Assembly (NCBI GenBank): GCA_902537395.1
Contig: CACBBE010000004.1
Span: 1-53,708, forward strand
From: an uncultured Synechococcaceae cyanobacterium
Lineage (GTDB): Bacteria; Cyanobacteriota; Cyanobacteriia; PCC-6307; Cyanobiaceae
Reading direction: 5' to 3'
DNA length: 53,708 bases
Shown here: positions 13,237 through 20,559 of the stretch, in pieces
Position numbering within the stretch: the first letter of the stretch is position 1
Layout of the letters: every line of letters begins with the position of its first letter
Position numbers and translations under genes: made by a program
Notes under the pieces: model-generated
Told to the model about the DNA's origin: nothing
The model's input: only the letters and a program-made list of their open reading frames with translations
Database searches by the model: none

Positions 13237-13473
13237 ATGAACATATCTAATAATGCAGGGTTTGATTCCAATGATCTTGCAAAGAGAGGTGAGAGCTTGA
13301 TAAGAAAATCAACTAATAGATATTTAACTACAGTTAAAATTGCTTTCAGAGCTAAACAAAGACGTTTTGATGATTTTGATGGCCTATTAGAGGAGTCAAC
13401 TATTAAACCTGTTCAAAGGTCAATTATTGAACTTAGCGATGAACAAGATCAACCAGATTTACTTCCAGGCTAA
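13237..13473 (+). CDS. rpoZ: RNA polymerase omega subunit
   Basis: A 78-residue protein matching cyanobacterial omega: [32 protein letters not shown], read here as consecutive pieces, then an acidic tail. Omega binds the beta-prime C-terminus and assists polymerase assembly. The next gene begins 2 bp after the stop, indicating translational coupling. Confidence 0.93.
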   Translation: MNISNNAGFDSNDLAKRGESLIRKSTNRYLTTVKIAFRAKQRRFDDFDGLLEESTIKPVQRSIIELSDEQDQPDLLPG

Positions 13474-13475
13474 TT

Positions 13476-13847
13476 TTGGTAAAGGGCCAAAAAGGATGGA
13501 GATTATTAAAAGATTTTAAAAAAGGCAAATTTTGCTTTTTGATTGGTGTTGACAATTGGTCAATCGAGTTGCAAAAAAGTGAATTCTATTCACTTTACCT
13601 TCTACTCTCAAGAATTAATGAACAATTATTAGCTATCAAGGATCAACTAATGGATGAAGAATCCATTAATTTAGAATTAGAAAAACTTCCTTGGTATATT
13701 CAGTTAGAGGGGAAAAAGAATGAATGGAGTTTGAGGTTTGTTTTTGAAAGCCAAGACCAAACTAGATCCTTCGAAATGTATTGGCCGATACCAATAGCAC
13801 AAAATTTATTTTATGAAATAAAAAACATGTGGGAATCAATGGATTAA
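13476..13847 (+). CDS. DUF1818 family protein
   Basis: A 123-residue protein. GQKGWRLLKDFKKGKFCFLI, then VDNWSIELQKSEFYSLYLLL and LPWYIQLEGKKNEWSLRFV match the cyanobacterial DUF1818 family of unknown function. The start is TTG, 2 bp after the rpoZ stop; no in-frame ATG lies near, so the coupled TTG is preferred. It is probably read from the rpoZ promoter. Confidence 0.8.
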   Translation: MVKGQKGWRLLKDFKKGKFCFLIGVDNWSIELQKSEFYSLYLLLSRINEQLLAIKDQLMDEESINLELEKLPWYIQLEGKKNEWSLRFVFESQDQTRSFEMYWPIPIAQNLFYEIKNMWESMD

Positions 13848-14158
13848 AAGATAAATAAAATTGGAAATTTTAAAGAATATTTCCCCCTTCAAAAAAAAAT
13901 TTTTCACAACTTTTCCACAGTATTTTTTTAAAAAATATCTAATGATCTAAAGCATGTGGAAAACTTTTGATTTTATATAAATCTTTATACTAAAGTAAGA
14001 TTTAATTTTACAAAATTAATCTCCATGACTCCCCCTTTCATCACTTAATTCTCATCATTCTAGAACCTGAGACTATCTCTTAGTAATGATTGTTGACGAT
14101 TTAGTGATTTTGGAGAAAACTACATCTTGTAGATTTAAATTTCAAATAGTTTTTCAAT
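13848..14158. other. Intergenic region with two inverted DnaA-box-like sites
   Basis: No gene seen. TTTTCCACA at 13911-13919 and its exact inverse TGTGGAAAA at 13955-13963 match the cyanobacterial DnaA-box consensus and flank a very AT-rich stretch (TTTTTTTAAAAAATAT). A weaker TTTTTCACAA lies at 13900. dnaA or dnaN are not nearby, so this may be a DnaA titration or regulatory site rather than oriC. Confidence 0.5.
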
Positions 14159-14410
14159 ATGCAAGAGTTAAATTACGACGAAAATTCAAAAGTATTAAAT
14201 CATAAAGATGAAGTTATAAGTTTCAAATGTGAACTTCAAGAAAATCTTCAAAAGGCTATGAAAGAATTCGTTGAGGAGCATCCTAACTGGGATCAATACA
14301 GGATACTACAAGCCGCTATTGCAGGGTTTTTGATGCAAAAAGGATTTCAAAATAGGGATTTAACGAGACTCTATATTGGCAATATGTTTTCAATGAATTT
14401 TAAGGATTAA
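14159..14410 (+). CDS. DUF2811 family protein
   Basis: An 83-residue protein containing EELQEN-like N-terminus and the family core EFVEEHPNWDQYRILQAAIA followed by FLMQKG and TRLYIGNMF. DUF2811 is a small cyanobacterial family of unknown function. It is preceded by the DnaA-box region and converges on the EVE gene with a 7-bp gap. Confidence 0.8.
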   Translation: MQELNYDENSKVLNHKDEVISFKCELQENLQKAMKEFVEEHPNWDQYRILQAAIAGFLMQKGFQNRDLTRLYIGNMFSMNFKD

Positions 14411-14417
14411 AAATTTT

Positions 14418-14876
14418 TTATATTTTTTCTAGTAGTATTTTTGCAATATCATTTCTGACAGGTAATATAGATAACCTATTTCCTTTTTTTACGACTAATA
14501 ACTCATCCTCATTAAATAAATTCTTTAATTCAGGTAGACTTAAAATCTTATCTGATTTAAATTTATATTTTACTTTTACACAATCCCACCTCGGATTATC
14601 AGTTTTCGATTTTGGATCAAAATATTTTGAATCTTGATCAAATTGAGTAGGATCAACAATATTTAGATCTATTACCTCCATAAGTCCCACAATACCTGGG
14701 GGTTTACAATTTGAATGATAAAAAAAAACTTTATCTCCTTTTTTCATTTTCCTCATAAAATTTCGAGCCTGATAATTTCTTATTCCATCCCATAAAGTTA
14801 CACCGTCATTTTTTAAAGTATCTATGCTGTAAGCATCAGGCTCACTTTTCATTAGCCAGTAATTTATCTCAGTCAT
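14418..14876 (-). CDS. EVE-domain protein (DUF55)
   Basis: A 152-residue single EVE domain: NYWLMKSEPDAYSIDTLKND, VTLWDGIRNYQARNFMRKM, GDKVFFYHSN, then GIVGLMEVI and PRWDCVKV. EVE domains are PUA-like and bind modified bases in DNA or RNA. The first 13 codons are duplicated at 16416-16453, and the gene marks the left edge of the island. The 5' end may therefore have been rewritten by insertion; the reading frame is intact. Confidence 0.88.
   Translation of the reverse strand: MTEINYWLMKSEPDAYSIDTLKNDGVTLWDGIRNYQARNFMRKMKKGDKVFFYHSNCKPPGIVGLMEVIDLNIVDPTQFDQDSKYFDPKSKTDNPRWDCVKVKYKFKSDKILSLPELKNLFNEDELLVVKKGNRLSILPVRNDIAKILLEKI
14839..14864. repeat. Left copy of 26-bp direct repeat (att-like, in EVE 5' end)
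   Basis: The 26 bp starting GGCTCACTTTTCATTAGCC and ending AGTAATT recur identically at 16416-16441 in the same orientation. Similarity continues through the EVE start codon to 14876. The spacing between copies (1,577 bp) encloses three genes, as expected for attL/attR of a small integrated element. Confidence 0.65.
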
Positions 14877-14901
14877 ATCAATTGATTTGGAGGAATGTGT
14901 C

Positions 14902-14921
14902 TGCTAGAATTTTGCTAGAAT
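14902..14921. repeat. Inner repeat D, left copy
   Basis: TGCTAGAATTTTGCTAGAAT is itself two TGCTAGAAT units spaced 11 bp apart. An identical 20-mer lies at 16356-16375 and a partial copy at 29209-29226. It sits 38 bp inside the left att-like repeat. Confidence 0.65.
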
Positions 14922-14995
14922 CAGAATTTTTTTTATATTTTTATTATCCATTAAAGTTCCTATTTAGGAAAGTGATGGGTGGTATTGGTGCTGCT

Positions 14996-15643
14996 TTACT
15001 CCTCTTTTTTTATTATTAATTTTTTCTGATCAACGTAAGGAATATATTTTGCACAATTATTCAACATATTTACATCCCCGTATCTACCTCCTGTTTCTGT
15101 CCATTTAACAATAGCTTTTTCCTCAGAATATGTTCCCTCAAGGAATCTATAACAAACGGCTTCTCTATCAGGTAGATACCACCAATGACCTATAAATATG
15201 GATATTCCGTAAACAATAATTATAAATCCACTGGCAAAAGGTCTTATTTTAAATAAGTTTCCCCCTTCACTAAATTTAAGAAATTTATCTTCTATTTTTA
15301 ATAAAGGTTTTGCAGTAAGGAATGCCAACCCAAATGAAATTAGGCTTGTTATTAGAAAAGCCAGCAAAAAAGACAGCAGTGAAACTATACCATTATCAAT
15401 TTCGCTATATCTCTTTCCATCATTAAATAGACGAATTAATTCTGGTACGGGAGCAATCCATAACCAAAAATAAAATAATGCCCAAATACCTTTAAGTAAT
15501 AGTATTAAGCCCGCTACTAAACCATTAAAAAAAGGCGGTAAGGTAAAAGTTTTCTTCTCGAGAGAAGGATTAAATAACTTCAGTAGATAAGTTATAAAAA
15601 AACTTCCAAAAACTATCAGATAAAAAATTATATAGTCCTTCAT
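14996..15643 (-). CDS. Polytopic membrane protein, unknown
   Basis: A 215-residue protein with about four or five hydrophobic segments (roughly 1-20, 38-65, 85-110 and 135-155). A C-terminal domain follows with two cysteines, the first in REAVCYRFLEG and the second in MLNNCAKYIPYVD, possibly a periplasmic disulfide. No family recognised. It overlaps the upstream gene by 4 bp (ATGA), the last of three coupled minus-strand genes inside the repeat-bounded block. Confidence 0.65.
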   Translation of the reverse strand: MKDYIIFYLIVFGSFFITYLLKLFNPSLEKKTFTLPPFFNGLVAGLILLLKGIWALFYFWLWIAPVPELIRLFNDGKRYSEIDNGIVSLLSFLLAFLITSLISFGLAFLTAKPLLKIEDKFLKFSEGGNLFKIRPFASGFIIIVYGISIFIGHWWYLPDREAVCYRFLEGTYSEEKAIVKWTETGGRYGDVNMLNNCAKYIPYVDQKKLIIKKEE

Positions 15644-15867
15644 TTACCTTTTAAACAAACATATCGCATAGATGTAGACATAGCGGATTTACCATAAATA
15701 CCACTATCTTTATAAGCTTCGCCCTGTTCTTTGCATTGCTCCATACTATTCATTTGTATTTTCTGAGAAGTTTTAGCATTAAGAAAAACAATTAGCCAAT
15801 AACTTTCTGCATTAACAGCAGTAGGTAAAGCGAGGGCTGCTAGTAGTGCAAGTAGTAAGCGTTTCAT
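15640..15867 (-). CDS. Small secreted protein with shared signal peptide
   Basis: A 75-residue preprotein. The signal peptide MKRLLLALLAALALPTAVNA is nearly identical to that of the unrelated protein at 22045. The mature part, about 55 residues starting ESYWLIVFLNAK, has two cysteines (EQCKEQG and RYVCLKGK). It overlaps the T5orf172 gene by 4 bp and the membrane-protein gene by 4 bp, so all three are translationally coupled. Function unknown. Confidence 0.7.
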   Translation of the reverse strand: MKRLLLALLAALALPTAVNAESYWLIVFLNAKTSQKIQMNSMEQCKEQGEAYKDSGIYGKSAMSTSMRYVCLKGK

Positions 15868-16247
15868 TGAATAAATTTTTCTATCCTTTTACAAAAAAAT
15901 TCTAAACTCTCATCTCTTACAAATTCTTTAAAAGTCCTTCCATTTATGTATGGAGTATACATATAAACAGGCTGAATAGAGCTATCAAATACTCCTTTAT
16001 CGTTTTTCTGCATCATCAATGATTTAAAAATATTTTGTTCTACTTCATATGGATTTTTTGTTTTCCATGTTTTTTCTACTACAAAATCCTCTTTTAAACC
16101 TGTAGCTTTTTTTAGAGCTTTTGCTCTTTTTTCTACGTCATTACTAAAACCTATTTTGAACATATTAGGAAGTTCTTTATTAGAAAGTATATAAATAGAA
16201 CCTTCCTCATAAGAACTATTCCTTTTGACAACTTCTTGCCAATCCAT
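15864..16247 (-). CDS. T5orf172 / GIY-YIG-like domain protein
   Basis: A 127-residue protein. GSIYILSNKELPNMFKIGF, NDVEKRAKALKKATGLKED and the NPYEVEQNIFKSL region match the T5orf172 (MUG113) subgroup of the GIY-YIG nuclease superfamily, common in phages and mobile elements. Here the GIY-YIG pair reads IYI then FKIG. First gene of the three-gene coupled unit; a recurrent leader/terminator element lies just upstream of its ATG. Confidence 0.7.
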   Translation of the reverse strand: MDWQEVVKRNSSYEEGSIYILSNKELPNMFKIGFSNDVEKRAKALKKATGLKEDFVVEKTWKTKNPYEVEQNIFKSLMMQKNDKGVFDSSIQPVYMYTPYINGRTFKEFVRDESLEFFCKRIEKFIQ

Positions 16248-16259
16248 TTAAAAATTAAA

Positions 16260-16303
16260 AAAAAGGAGCTAAATGCCCCCTTATTTTAGATCGAATGTCA
16301 ATC
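16260..16303 (-). promoter_or_regulatory. Recurrent leader/terminator element P, copy 1
   Basis: On the minus strand: GATTGACATTCGATCTAAA, then a GC-rich imperfect hairpin and an 8-T run ending 9 bp before the ATG at 16247. The same arrangement recurs at 22893, 26441, 29799 and 32867. TTGACA and TAAAAT are promoter-like, while the hairpin plus T-run is terminator-like. Confidence 0.55.
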
Positions 16304-16355
16304 ACAAATCATCCTAAATCCTTACCTCAATGAATGAATTTATATTTATTAGTTT

Positions 16356-16375
16356 TGCTAGAATTTTGCTAGAAT
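16356..16375. repeat. Inner repeat D, right copy
   Basis: Identical to the 20-mer at 14902-14921 and in the same orientation, lying 41 bp inside the right att-like repeat. The near-symmetrical inner position suggests arm-type recombinase sites. Confidence 0.65.
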
Positions 16376-16415
16376 AGAATTTAAGAAAATTTGAGAAACC
16401 TAGTCATATCAAGCT

Positions 16416-16453
16416 GGCTCACTTTTCATTAGCCAGTAATTAACGTCAGTCAT
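16416..16453 (-). pseudogene. Remnant of EVE gene 5' end (right att-like repeat)
   Basis: Read on the minus strand it encodes MTDVNYWLMKSEP and then hits a stop, versus MTEINYWLMKSEP in the intact gene. The inner 26 bp (16416-16441) are identical to 14839-14864, but the start-proximal bases differ at several positions. The two copies therefore look like different alleles rather than a recent simple duplication. Confidence 0.65.
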
Positions 16454-16479
16454 TTCAATGTGTTATGAGAAAGTTACAA

Positions 16480-16693
16480 TGTGTGAACGATGTGTGAACA
16501 GAGTGCATATTTAGTCTTCTCTGCAAACGTTCAAATCATCGATTTATTTAATCTAATTTACCGTAAAAAAATATAGAAACAGATCGCTGGTTACAGATCT
16601 TTTTTTCTCTATTTATTGGAGCCAAATAAAATCCTAGTTATAGCTTGATTCTTGAACTTACTGTTCACACAGAATTGATTATCTGTTCACATA
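16480..16693. repeat. Helically phased TGTGTGAAC repeats
   Basis: TGTGTGAAC occurs at 16480-16488 and 16491-16499 (11 bp apart). Its inverse GTTCACACA lies at 16663-16671, and GTTCACATA at 16685-16693 (22 bp apart). Direct pairs facing an inverted pair, at one and two helical turns, suggest binding sites for a recombinase, replication initiator or repressor. Confidence 0.55.
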
Positions 16694-16757
16694 TGGGTTA
16701 TAAATTAAAGCTATTACTAGGTTTTGTGCTCTCTCTAAAGAACTACGCACCAGATCC

Positions 16758-16988
16758 TCAAGCTGCTTCTGGAGCAAATATTCGATTATCTTTCCTCCAG
16801 CAACTACAGCCCTTAACTAAATGATCTCCTTGTGGAATAAGCCTCTGGTGAAAGGGACAAGTCAAGATAGTTACACATTGATCTGTCATGCTGTAGCGAA
16901 AGTGAGTGCAAGTAATGCAAATCTTTGTGCGTTTGCTTTTTAGCTCTCCGTGATAATCGAAGTATTCCCATTCCTGCCAGTCCTCCAT
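16758..16988 (-). CDS. Cysteine-rich small protein, probable zinc binding
   Basis: A 76-residue soluble protein with CITCTHF, DQCVTILTCPFHQ and KGCSCW motifs, at least seven cysteines plus histidines, which could bind one or two zinc ions. I recall similar hypothetical proteins in picocyanobacteria but know no function. It begins the minus-strand side of the island proper. Confidence 0.65.
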   Translation of the reverse strand: MEDWQEWEYFDYHGELKSKRTKICITCTHFRYSMTDQCVTILTCPFHQRLIPQGDHLVKGCSCWRKDNRIFAPEAA

Positions 16989-17049
16989 GATTAGTTAGTA
17001 CAAGTGTACTAATATTTATATCATTAGTAAAGGTTGGAGGTCAATAAAT

Positions 17050-17364
17050 TTATTTGCTGGTTAGTAAAATTTCTCTTGCTTTATGCCATCTTTTCTCGAA
17101 GGAATCTTTGCTTACTTCTATCTGATTGCCATACTTATCTACACCGCTGTAGTAAGAGCCTAGAACGTACTCTGCAAAGGGTTTAAGAGCTTTTGTACTC
17201 TTTGATTTAAGAAGCTTTGTGAACGCTTCCATCGACCTCTCAAGCTTGTCTCCCTTAAGGTTTTGTATCCATAATGAACCTTGATGATGATAGAGAAGAA
17301 CCTTCACTACCTCTTCATAGGAAAGCCAAGGATGAGCATCCTTAATTTGTTGTGTTCTGTCCAT
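17050..17364 (-). CDS. Hypothetical soluble protein, 104 aa
   Basis: A 104-residue protein, MDRTQQIKDAHPWLSYEEVV to KAREILLTSK, mostly helical and basic, without membrane segments or signal peptide. No family recognised. It is isolated: 61 bp to the Cys-rich gene downstream and 226 bp upstream to the next gene. The upstream gap (17365-17590) is relatively G-rich around 17410-17445 and holds nothing I can name. Confidence 0.6.
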   Translation of the reverse strand: MDRTQQIKDAHPWLSYEEVVKVLLYHHQGSLWIQNLKGDKLERSMEAFTKLLKSKSTKALKPFAEYVLGSYYSGVDKYGNQIEVSKDSFEKRWHKAREILLTSK

Positions 17365-17590
17365 TTGTTTTAAGTTTTAATTGATTAATTATGAGTAGTT
17401 TTCCAGGGGTGGCATGGGGTCAATGGGACCGTGCTAAATCGTATATTTGACCTGATAAATTTCTGTCAAAATTTTAGAGCTGATTAATTTAATAGATAGG
17501 GGTTGGATGTGGGCTTCTATAGTTGGACCGCAGATCCCTTGAAATTTATTTACGAGCTATACGTGTTCCATTGATTCAATTTATTAAATA

Positions 17591-18130
17591 CTATTTTGAT
17601 CTAAATTCATAACAATTTTTTATGGCTAATTCTTTTATCGTTGAGACACTGAATTGATTAACAGCAAAATCGCAACTAAAATCTTTTAGTTCATTCTTTT
17701 GAATATCATTGTAATAATCATTTTTTGTATATAAAAATAATTTTTGATTCTCATAGGTATATAAGTTATTTACAGAATTAATGTTATCGGTGTGTGAGTC
17801 GAAAAATTTCAAGTTTCTTTTGCGATTACTATATTCATACTCTTTACCAATTACTCCTACTTGATATCTCTCACAATCAAATTTATTATCTTTATAAGGT
17901 TCTAAAGCACTAAAATATATTTCCCAAACTTTAGATGAATTATCTACATAAATAAAAGTTTTATAAGGCTCAATGTATTGAAGTTCTTTAGCTAGCTTCG
18001 TACAGTTACTTAGTTTTTCATCTTTTAATATTTCTTGTTGAATATAAGAATCTTTTAAATTTGAAATTTCAGCATTAATACCAGTCGGTAAAGCAAGAGA
18101 AGCTAATAGTGTGAGGAGTATACTTTTCAT
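17591..18130 (-). CDS. Secreted protein with shared-type signal peptide, 179 aa
   Basis: The signal peptide MKSILLTLLASLALPTGINA resembles those at 15640 and 22045. The mature domain, about 159 residues, is unrelated, with four cysteines (SNCTKL, FDCERY, FSCDFA, KNCYEF) that could form two disulfides. Family unknown. It lies 16 bp downstream of the 162-residue gene at 18147, the last member of a four-gene minus-strand run. Confidence 0.7.
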   Translation of the reverse strand: MKSILLTLLASLALPTGINAEISNLKDSYIQQEILKDEKLSNCTKLAKELQYIEPYKTFIYVDNSSKVWEIYFSALEPYKDNKFDCERYQVGVIGKEYEYSNRKRNLKFFDSHTDNINSVNNLYTYENQKLFLYTKNDYYNDIQKNELKDFSCDFAVNQFSVSTIKELAIKNCYEFRSK

Positions 18131-18146
18131 TTTTTATTTCTATTAA

Positions 18147-18635
18147 TCATCCTTTTTTTAATATTTCATTTTTATCTAGGCACTGGTTAATTAAAGCAGC
18201 AATCTGTTCAGGATAGTAAAAAGTTGCGGCTGCTTCGGCTTCTATCAGGATTATAATTTCTGATGGATCTACTCCTAATTCTTTATAAATCTCAGTCAAT
18301 TTATTTCCATCAATACCACTAGTATTTATGAAATCTTCAAATGGTTCTCCCCACGGATAAAAAGTGATTGATTTCGTATCATCATGTTTCCACATTCTGC
18401 AATGCTGAAGTACGTGCCAACTTAGTCGTTTTAGAACATGAACTGAGGGTTTATCTTCAGCAAAAATGATCTTCCTTTTATCTAAAAGATAAACTCCTTC
18501 TTCGTGACTGGAACACTGCTTTTCATCAAAATCTATTAAAATGCCAGCTTTATCTAAGGTCTTTAATAGATATTCAACTCCTTCATATCTTGAGTCTTCA
18601 TATTTTGAATCTTTATTTTCTAGAGAGCTTTTCAT
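18147..18635 (-). CDS. Hypothetical protein, 162 aa
   Basis: Soluble acidic protein. The segment LSWHVLQHCRMWKHDD has an HxxxHC arrangement that could bind metal, and a downstream IEAEAAATFYYPEQIAALIN segment may complete a helical bundle. I see no secure family, though a metallopeptidase-like fold is conceivable. The start ATG abuts the stop of the upstream gene exactly (TAA then ATG), implying translational coupling. Confidence 0.65.
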   Translation of the reverse strand: MKSSLENKDSKYEDSRYEGVEYLLKTLDKAGILIDFDEKQCSSHEEGVYLLDKRKIIFAEDKPSVHVLKRLSWHVLQHCRMWKHDDTKSITFYPWGEPFEDFINTSGIDGNKLTEIYKELGVDPSEIIILIEAEAAATFYYPEQIAALINQCLDKNEILKKG

Positions 18636-19016
18636 TTAATTCCACCCATAACAATATTTCTTTTTAATTTCTAAATCTGAAGCAATACAAGTTTCAAATG
18701 CTCTTTTAACAAAGAACTTTTTTTCTTTTTTACTTAATTTTCTAAAGCTACATTGTGTGCCTGCTGTACTAGGAAAATAAGAATACTTATCATTTGGTTT
18801 TTCTGGAAAAAGGTAAGTTTCAGGGAATTTATATTTTTCATCTCCATCATCTTCAAATTTCATAACTCTTCCAGCTTTAAAAGAAATTAAATGTTTTGGT
18901 TTATTATCTGCACAGCGAACTTCTATACCTTCATTAAAAAATGGATAAATATATATCCCTGCATTAGCTGCAGGAATTAAACCTAATAACAAAGGTATGA
19001 ATAGTAAGCGTTTCAT
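18636..19016 (-). CDS. Small secreted protein, 126 aa
   Basis: The signal peptide starts MKRLLFIPLLLGLIPAANA, with a likely cleavage after ANA. The mature part of about 107 residues has cysteines in VRCADN, TQCSFRK, ETCIAS and KKYCYGW, probably disulfide-bonded in the periplasm. Its ATG directly follows the TAA of the SnoaL-like gene and its stop directly precedes the next ATG. Function unknown. Confidence 0.7.
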   Translation of the reverse strand: MKRLLFIPLLLGLIPAANAGIYIYPFFNEGIEVRCADNKPKHLISFKAGRVMKFEDDGDEKYKFPETYLFPEKPNDKYSYFPSTAGTQCSFRKLSKKEKKFFVKRAFETCIASDLEIKKKYCYGWN

Positions 19017-19400
19017 TTATTCCCAAGTTTTCATATCAGTAGTTCCTTGTGATCTTTGCATCCAAGAATATTTCCAAGTGCCATTTACATTTTTAAAAAT
19101 GCAGGTGTAAGTTGAAAGATCTTTATTTTGATTTCCTTTATAACTGAAGATTTCATTTAAGGTAAAAACTGCGTAAGCTATCTCACCGTAAATTTCAATC
19201 TTGTGGGTTTTGATTAGTTCTGATGATTCTGCGACTAAATCTTTACTATCAAACATTCCCACTAATCCCTTTGCAGAGATTGGATTTCCACTCGGTCTTA
19301 CAGCCAAAAAATCCTCAGTTACGTTTGGTATTAGAAAAGAAGAATCTTCACTGGTTGCATAACCATTAATTAAATCTTCTATGGCTTTAGTATTTGACAT
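19017..19400 (-). CDS. SnoaL/NTF2-like protein (copy 1)
   Basis: A 127-residue cone-fold protein: AVRPSGNPISAKGLVGMF, IAYAVFTLNEIFSYKG, TSTYTCIF-type strands and GTWKYSWMQRSQG. It is a paralogue of 32480-32866 (shared RPSGNPI, SYKG/TYKG, WMQRS). Fold relatives include polyketide cyclases, isomerases and non-enzymatic binders, so the role is open. The final 25 bp, including codons for DMKTWE, are repeated at 25777-25801. Confidence 0.75.
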   Translation of the reverse strand: MSNTKAIEDLINGYATSEDSSFLIPNVTEDFLAVRPSGNPISAKGLVGMFDSKDLVAESSELIKTHKIEIYGEIAYAVFTLNEIFSYKGNQNKDLSTYTCIFKNVNGTWKYSWMQRSQGTTDMKTWE

Positions 19401-19542
19401 TAAAAAGGAGCTAATTAACAGGCATGATAGTTATAATTTCTAATCCAATCAATAATCTATTAATGACTATTGATTTAAAGGATATATACTCTTACTCTCC
19501 TCCTCCTAACTCTACTAATAATATGTATATCACTTATTTAAA

Positions 19543-19601
19543 TAGTTAAAGTAGTTAGTGGTAGTAGTTAGAAGTGATATCAAAAAGTGATATCCAGCTA
19601 A
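19543..19601. repeat. Direct repeat A (second copy 19688-19745)
   Basis: The two copies differ by one indel and one substitution. Each carries GTTAGTGGTAGTA followed by AGTGATATC, AAAA and AGTGATATC, so each contains two AGTGATATC boxes, and ends CCAGCTAA. The copies start 145 bp apart. Confidence 0.75.
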
Positions 19602-19687
19602 CAGTACTTTAAAGGGAGATTCCATTCTCCTTCCCCCTATTAGAGTGTGCTCGAGTTAAACCGAGTTATAGTAATACTTTTTATGTC

Positions 19688-19745
19688 TAGTTAAAGAGTT
19701 AGTGGTAGTACTTAGAAGTGATATCAAAAAGTGATATCCAGCTAA
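19688..19745. repeat. Direct repeat A, second copy
   Basis: 58-bp match to 19543-19601. The doubled AGTGATATC boxes are fully conserved, as expected for protein-binding sites. Confidence 0.75.
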
Positions 19746-19790
19746 GCTTGTTGTATTAAATGAGACTTGTTGTATTTATAATCTTCCCTC

Positions 19791-19880
19791 TATTAGCCCG
19801 TGATTACTCTCCCCTTATTAACCCGCCATTACTCTCCCCTAACAGCCCATGCTTGCTCTCTTATAAGCCAGTGATGAAGA
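19791..19880. repeat. Degenerate 25-bp tandem repeat
   Basis: Units TATTAGCCCGTGATTACTCT+CCCCT (19791-19815) and TATTAACCCGCCATTACTCT+CCCCT (19816-19840) share 22 of 25 bp. Two shorter decayed units follow (AACAGCCCATGCTTGCTCTC; TATAAGCCAGTGATG). A direct repeat CTTGTTGTATT precedes them at 19747 and 19766. Confidence 0.65.
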
Positions 19881-20009
19881 GTTCAAAAGTTTAATCTATT
19901 GAAAATGCAAGAAAGGAATATAAGCAGTTATTGGATGAGGGTTGGAGGAAGACAAGTATATTTAAAAGCTATTTTTAATAAGCCAAAAGGATGATTTGCT
20001 CTCTTAGAC

Positions 20010-20114
20010 ATAAGCTGAACTTATTAAAGCCCCCTTGTAGATAGACCAACCTTATTAGGTCGTACTTGTGACCTAAAGCCATTCTTTTATTAGGGACCAG
20101 TATAGGAGAAAGAG
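20010..20114. repeat. About 105-bp direct repeat with conserved hairpins, copy 1
   Basis: It begins ATAAGCTGAACTTATTAAAG and matches 20156-20262. Two small hairpins are visible: ATAAG/CTTAT, and AGGTC/GACCT. The loop of the second differs between copies while its stem is kept, suggesting selection on structure. Confidence 0.7.
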
Positions 20115-20155
20115 CCTTTTTAAAATAAGCTAGAAGGATATTTTGAGCCAAAATA

Positions 20156-20262
20156 ATAAGCTGAACTTATTAAAGTGCCCTTGTAGATAGACCAACTTAA
20201 TTAGGTCATGATAGCGACCTTAAGCCATTCTTTTTTATTAGGTTGCACTATAGGAGAAGAGT
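20156..20262. repeat. About 105-bp direct repeat with conserved hairpins, copy 2
   Basis: Matches 20010-20114 at most positions, with the AGGTC/GACCT stem conserved around a different loop (ATGATAGC versus GTACTTGT). The 40 bp upstream of each copy are also related. Confidence 0.7.
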
Positions 20263-20301
20263 GACATCTTGTAGAGAAATCTGAGAAAAAGATCTTATTC
20301 C

Positions 20302-20444
20302 TGTGGATAAATTCTAATGTAACGAAAATGAAGAATAATGTAATAATCTTTAGAGCAATTACCATGACTTGATTTATTTAAATTTGTACTTTTTACGTTT
20401 TATCGGTTATTATCTATTCCATTGTGACAACTAGCTTTTCCACA
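20302..20444. other. Two DnaA-box-like sites
   Basis: TGTGGATAA at 20302-20310 is the inverse of the classical TTATCCACA box. TTTTCCACA at 20436-20444 is the cyanobacterial form. They lie between the long direct repeats and the inverted repeat, in AT-rich DNA. Confidence 0.5.
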
Positions 20445-20477
20445 TTTATTCTTTATATTTTAAGTTAGATTACTTAT

Positions 20478-20559
20478 AGAGGTTGTTAATACAAACTATA
20501 AGAAATTTTATGGTTTGGTTTCTGGTTCTGGTTCCTTTTTCGTATAGTTAACAACCTCT
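20478..20559. repeat. 12-bp perfect inverted repeat before HNH gene
   Basis: AGAGGTTGTTAA at 20478-20489 and TTAACAACCTCT at 20548-20559 are exact inverses. Inner CTATA/TATAG adds pairing, and the loop contains a GGTTTCTGGTTCTGGTTCC run. The right arm ends 25 bp before the HNH start, so it could be a leader hairpin, operator or strand-processing site. Confidence 0.65.

Larger units (their letters stand above)
16248..16757. other. Island intergenic region rich in repeats
   Basis: 510 bp with no gene. It holds, in order, leader element P1 (16260-16303), inner repeat D (16356-16375), the EVE 5' remnant (16416-16453), two direct TGTGTGAAC sites (16480, 16491), a hairpin AGATC/GATCT with T-run (16581-16607), and two inverted GTTCACA sites (16663, 16685). 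Confidence 0.6.
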
